DNA of 6,190 nt from JAYUDN01 sp043769645. GTDB taxonomy: Bacteria; Patescibacteriota; Gracilibacteria; BD1-5; UBA2023. The stretch lies in assembly GCA_043769645.1 (NCBI GenBank), contig JAYVJC010000001.1, positions 1 to 6,190 of the forward strand, written 5' to 3'. The notes beneath the pieces were generated by a model. That model had not been told where the DNA came from. It made no database searches and worked only from the letters and a program-made list of their open reading frames with translations. The position numbers were made by a program, and so were the translations under genes. Shown one piece after another: positions 6,079 through 6,190 of this stretch. Numbering within the stretch: position 1 is the first letter of the stretch; each line of letters starts with the position of its first letter.

Positions 6079-6190
6079 ATGGATGCTCCAAGCCCAGTAA
6101 TTGCTAAATTCTTACAATTCTTACAAGAAGTCGTTGTCAATGGACTCTCCGATGTTCATATTACGACAGATGACTATCCATTTATCCGTA
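6079..6190 (+). CDS. pilT: Second PilT-type ATPase, N-terminal fragment cut by window end
   Basis: Only the first 37 codons are present, from ATG 6079. Aligned without gaps to the upstream PilT, 25 of 37 residues are identical, including 'KFLQF', 'NGLSDVHIT' and 'PFIR' in the N-terminal domain. The copies differ in synonymous choice: this one uses TTA and CAA where the first uses CTC and CAG in the FLQF stretch, so the duplication is not recent at the DNA level. The 119-base spacer has its own promoter-like sequence. The leader before the ATG is pyrimidine-rich (TTTTCTTCT) and lacks a Shine-Dalgarno sequence. Whether the full gene keeps Walker A and the other motifs cannot be seen. Confidence 0.88.
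   Translation, partial: MDAPSPVIAKFLQFLQEVVVNGLSDVHITTDDYPFIR

Overview
This window reads correctly only if UGA is translated as glycine (genetic code 25). That code is known from the candidate phyla Gracilibacteria (BD1-5/GN02) and Absconditabacteria (SR1). Under the standard code the left two thirds looks like broken fragments. With TGA as Gly it resolves into six tightly packed minus-strand genes with 14 in-frame TGA codons by hand count, several at invariant glycines: the Walker A Gly of a P-loop kinase, the Gly of MFS motif A, and the Gly of the EamA C-terminal 'GE' motif. Every complete gene ends in TAA or TAG, and none ends in TGA. CGA still encodes Arg at invariant PilT positions, so the extra CGA-to-Trp change reported for some Absconditabacteria is not seen here. 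I infer a Gracilibacteria-like CPR/Patescibacteria genome. The phylum itself is not proven from this window.

Minus strand, in order of transcription: an MFS transporter (4666-3404); a DUF84/YjjX-type house-cleaning NTPase (3389-2847); a small P-loop NMP/dephospho-CoA-kinase-like protein (2847-2293); an EamA/DMT transporter (2287-1439); and an alpha/beta hydrolase (1412-786). Gaps are 14, -1, 5 and 26 bases, so these five look like one operon read from a sigma70-type promoter near 4704-4731. After a 178-base gap comes a polytopic DUF4153-like membrane protein (607 to below 1) that runs off the left edge.

Plus strand: divergent from the MFS gene is a complete PilT-type twitching ATPase (4841-5959). 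It is followed by a promoter-containing AT-rich spacer and the first 37 codons of a second, closely related pilT paralogue (6079 onward), so a tandem pair.

Functionally the left block combines membrane transport with nucleotide clean-up or phosphorylation. This would suit an organism that scavenges metabolites, but no shared pathway can be shown. The right block is type IV pilus motility or retraction. I found no tRNA, rRNA, CRISPR array, insertion sequence or prophage gene. No stretch longer than 300 bases lacks a gene.
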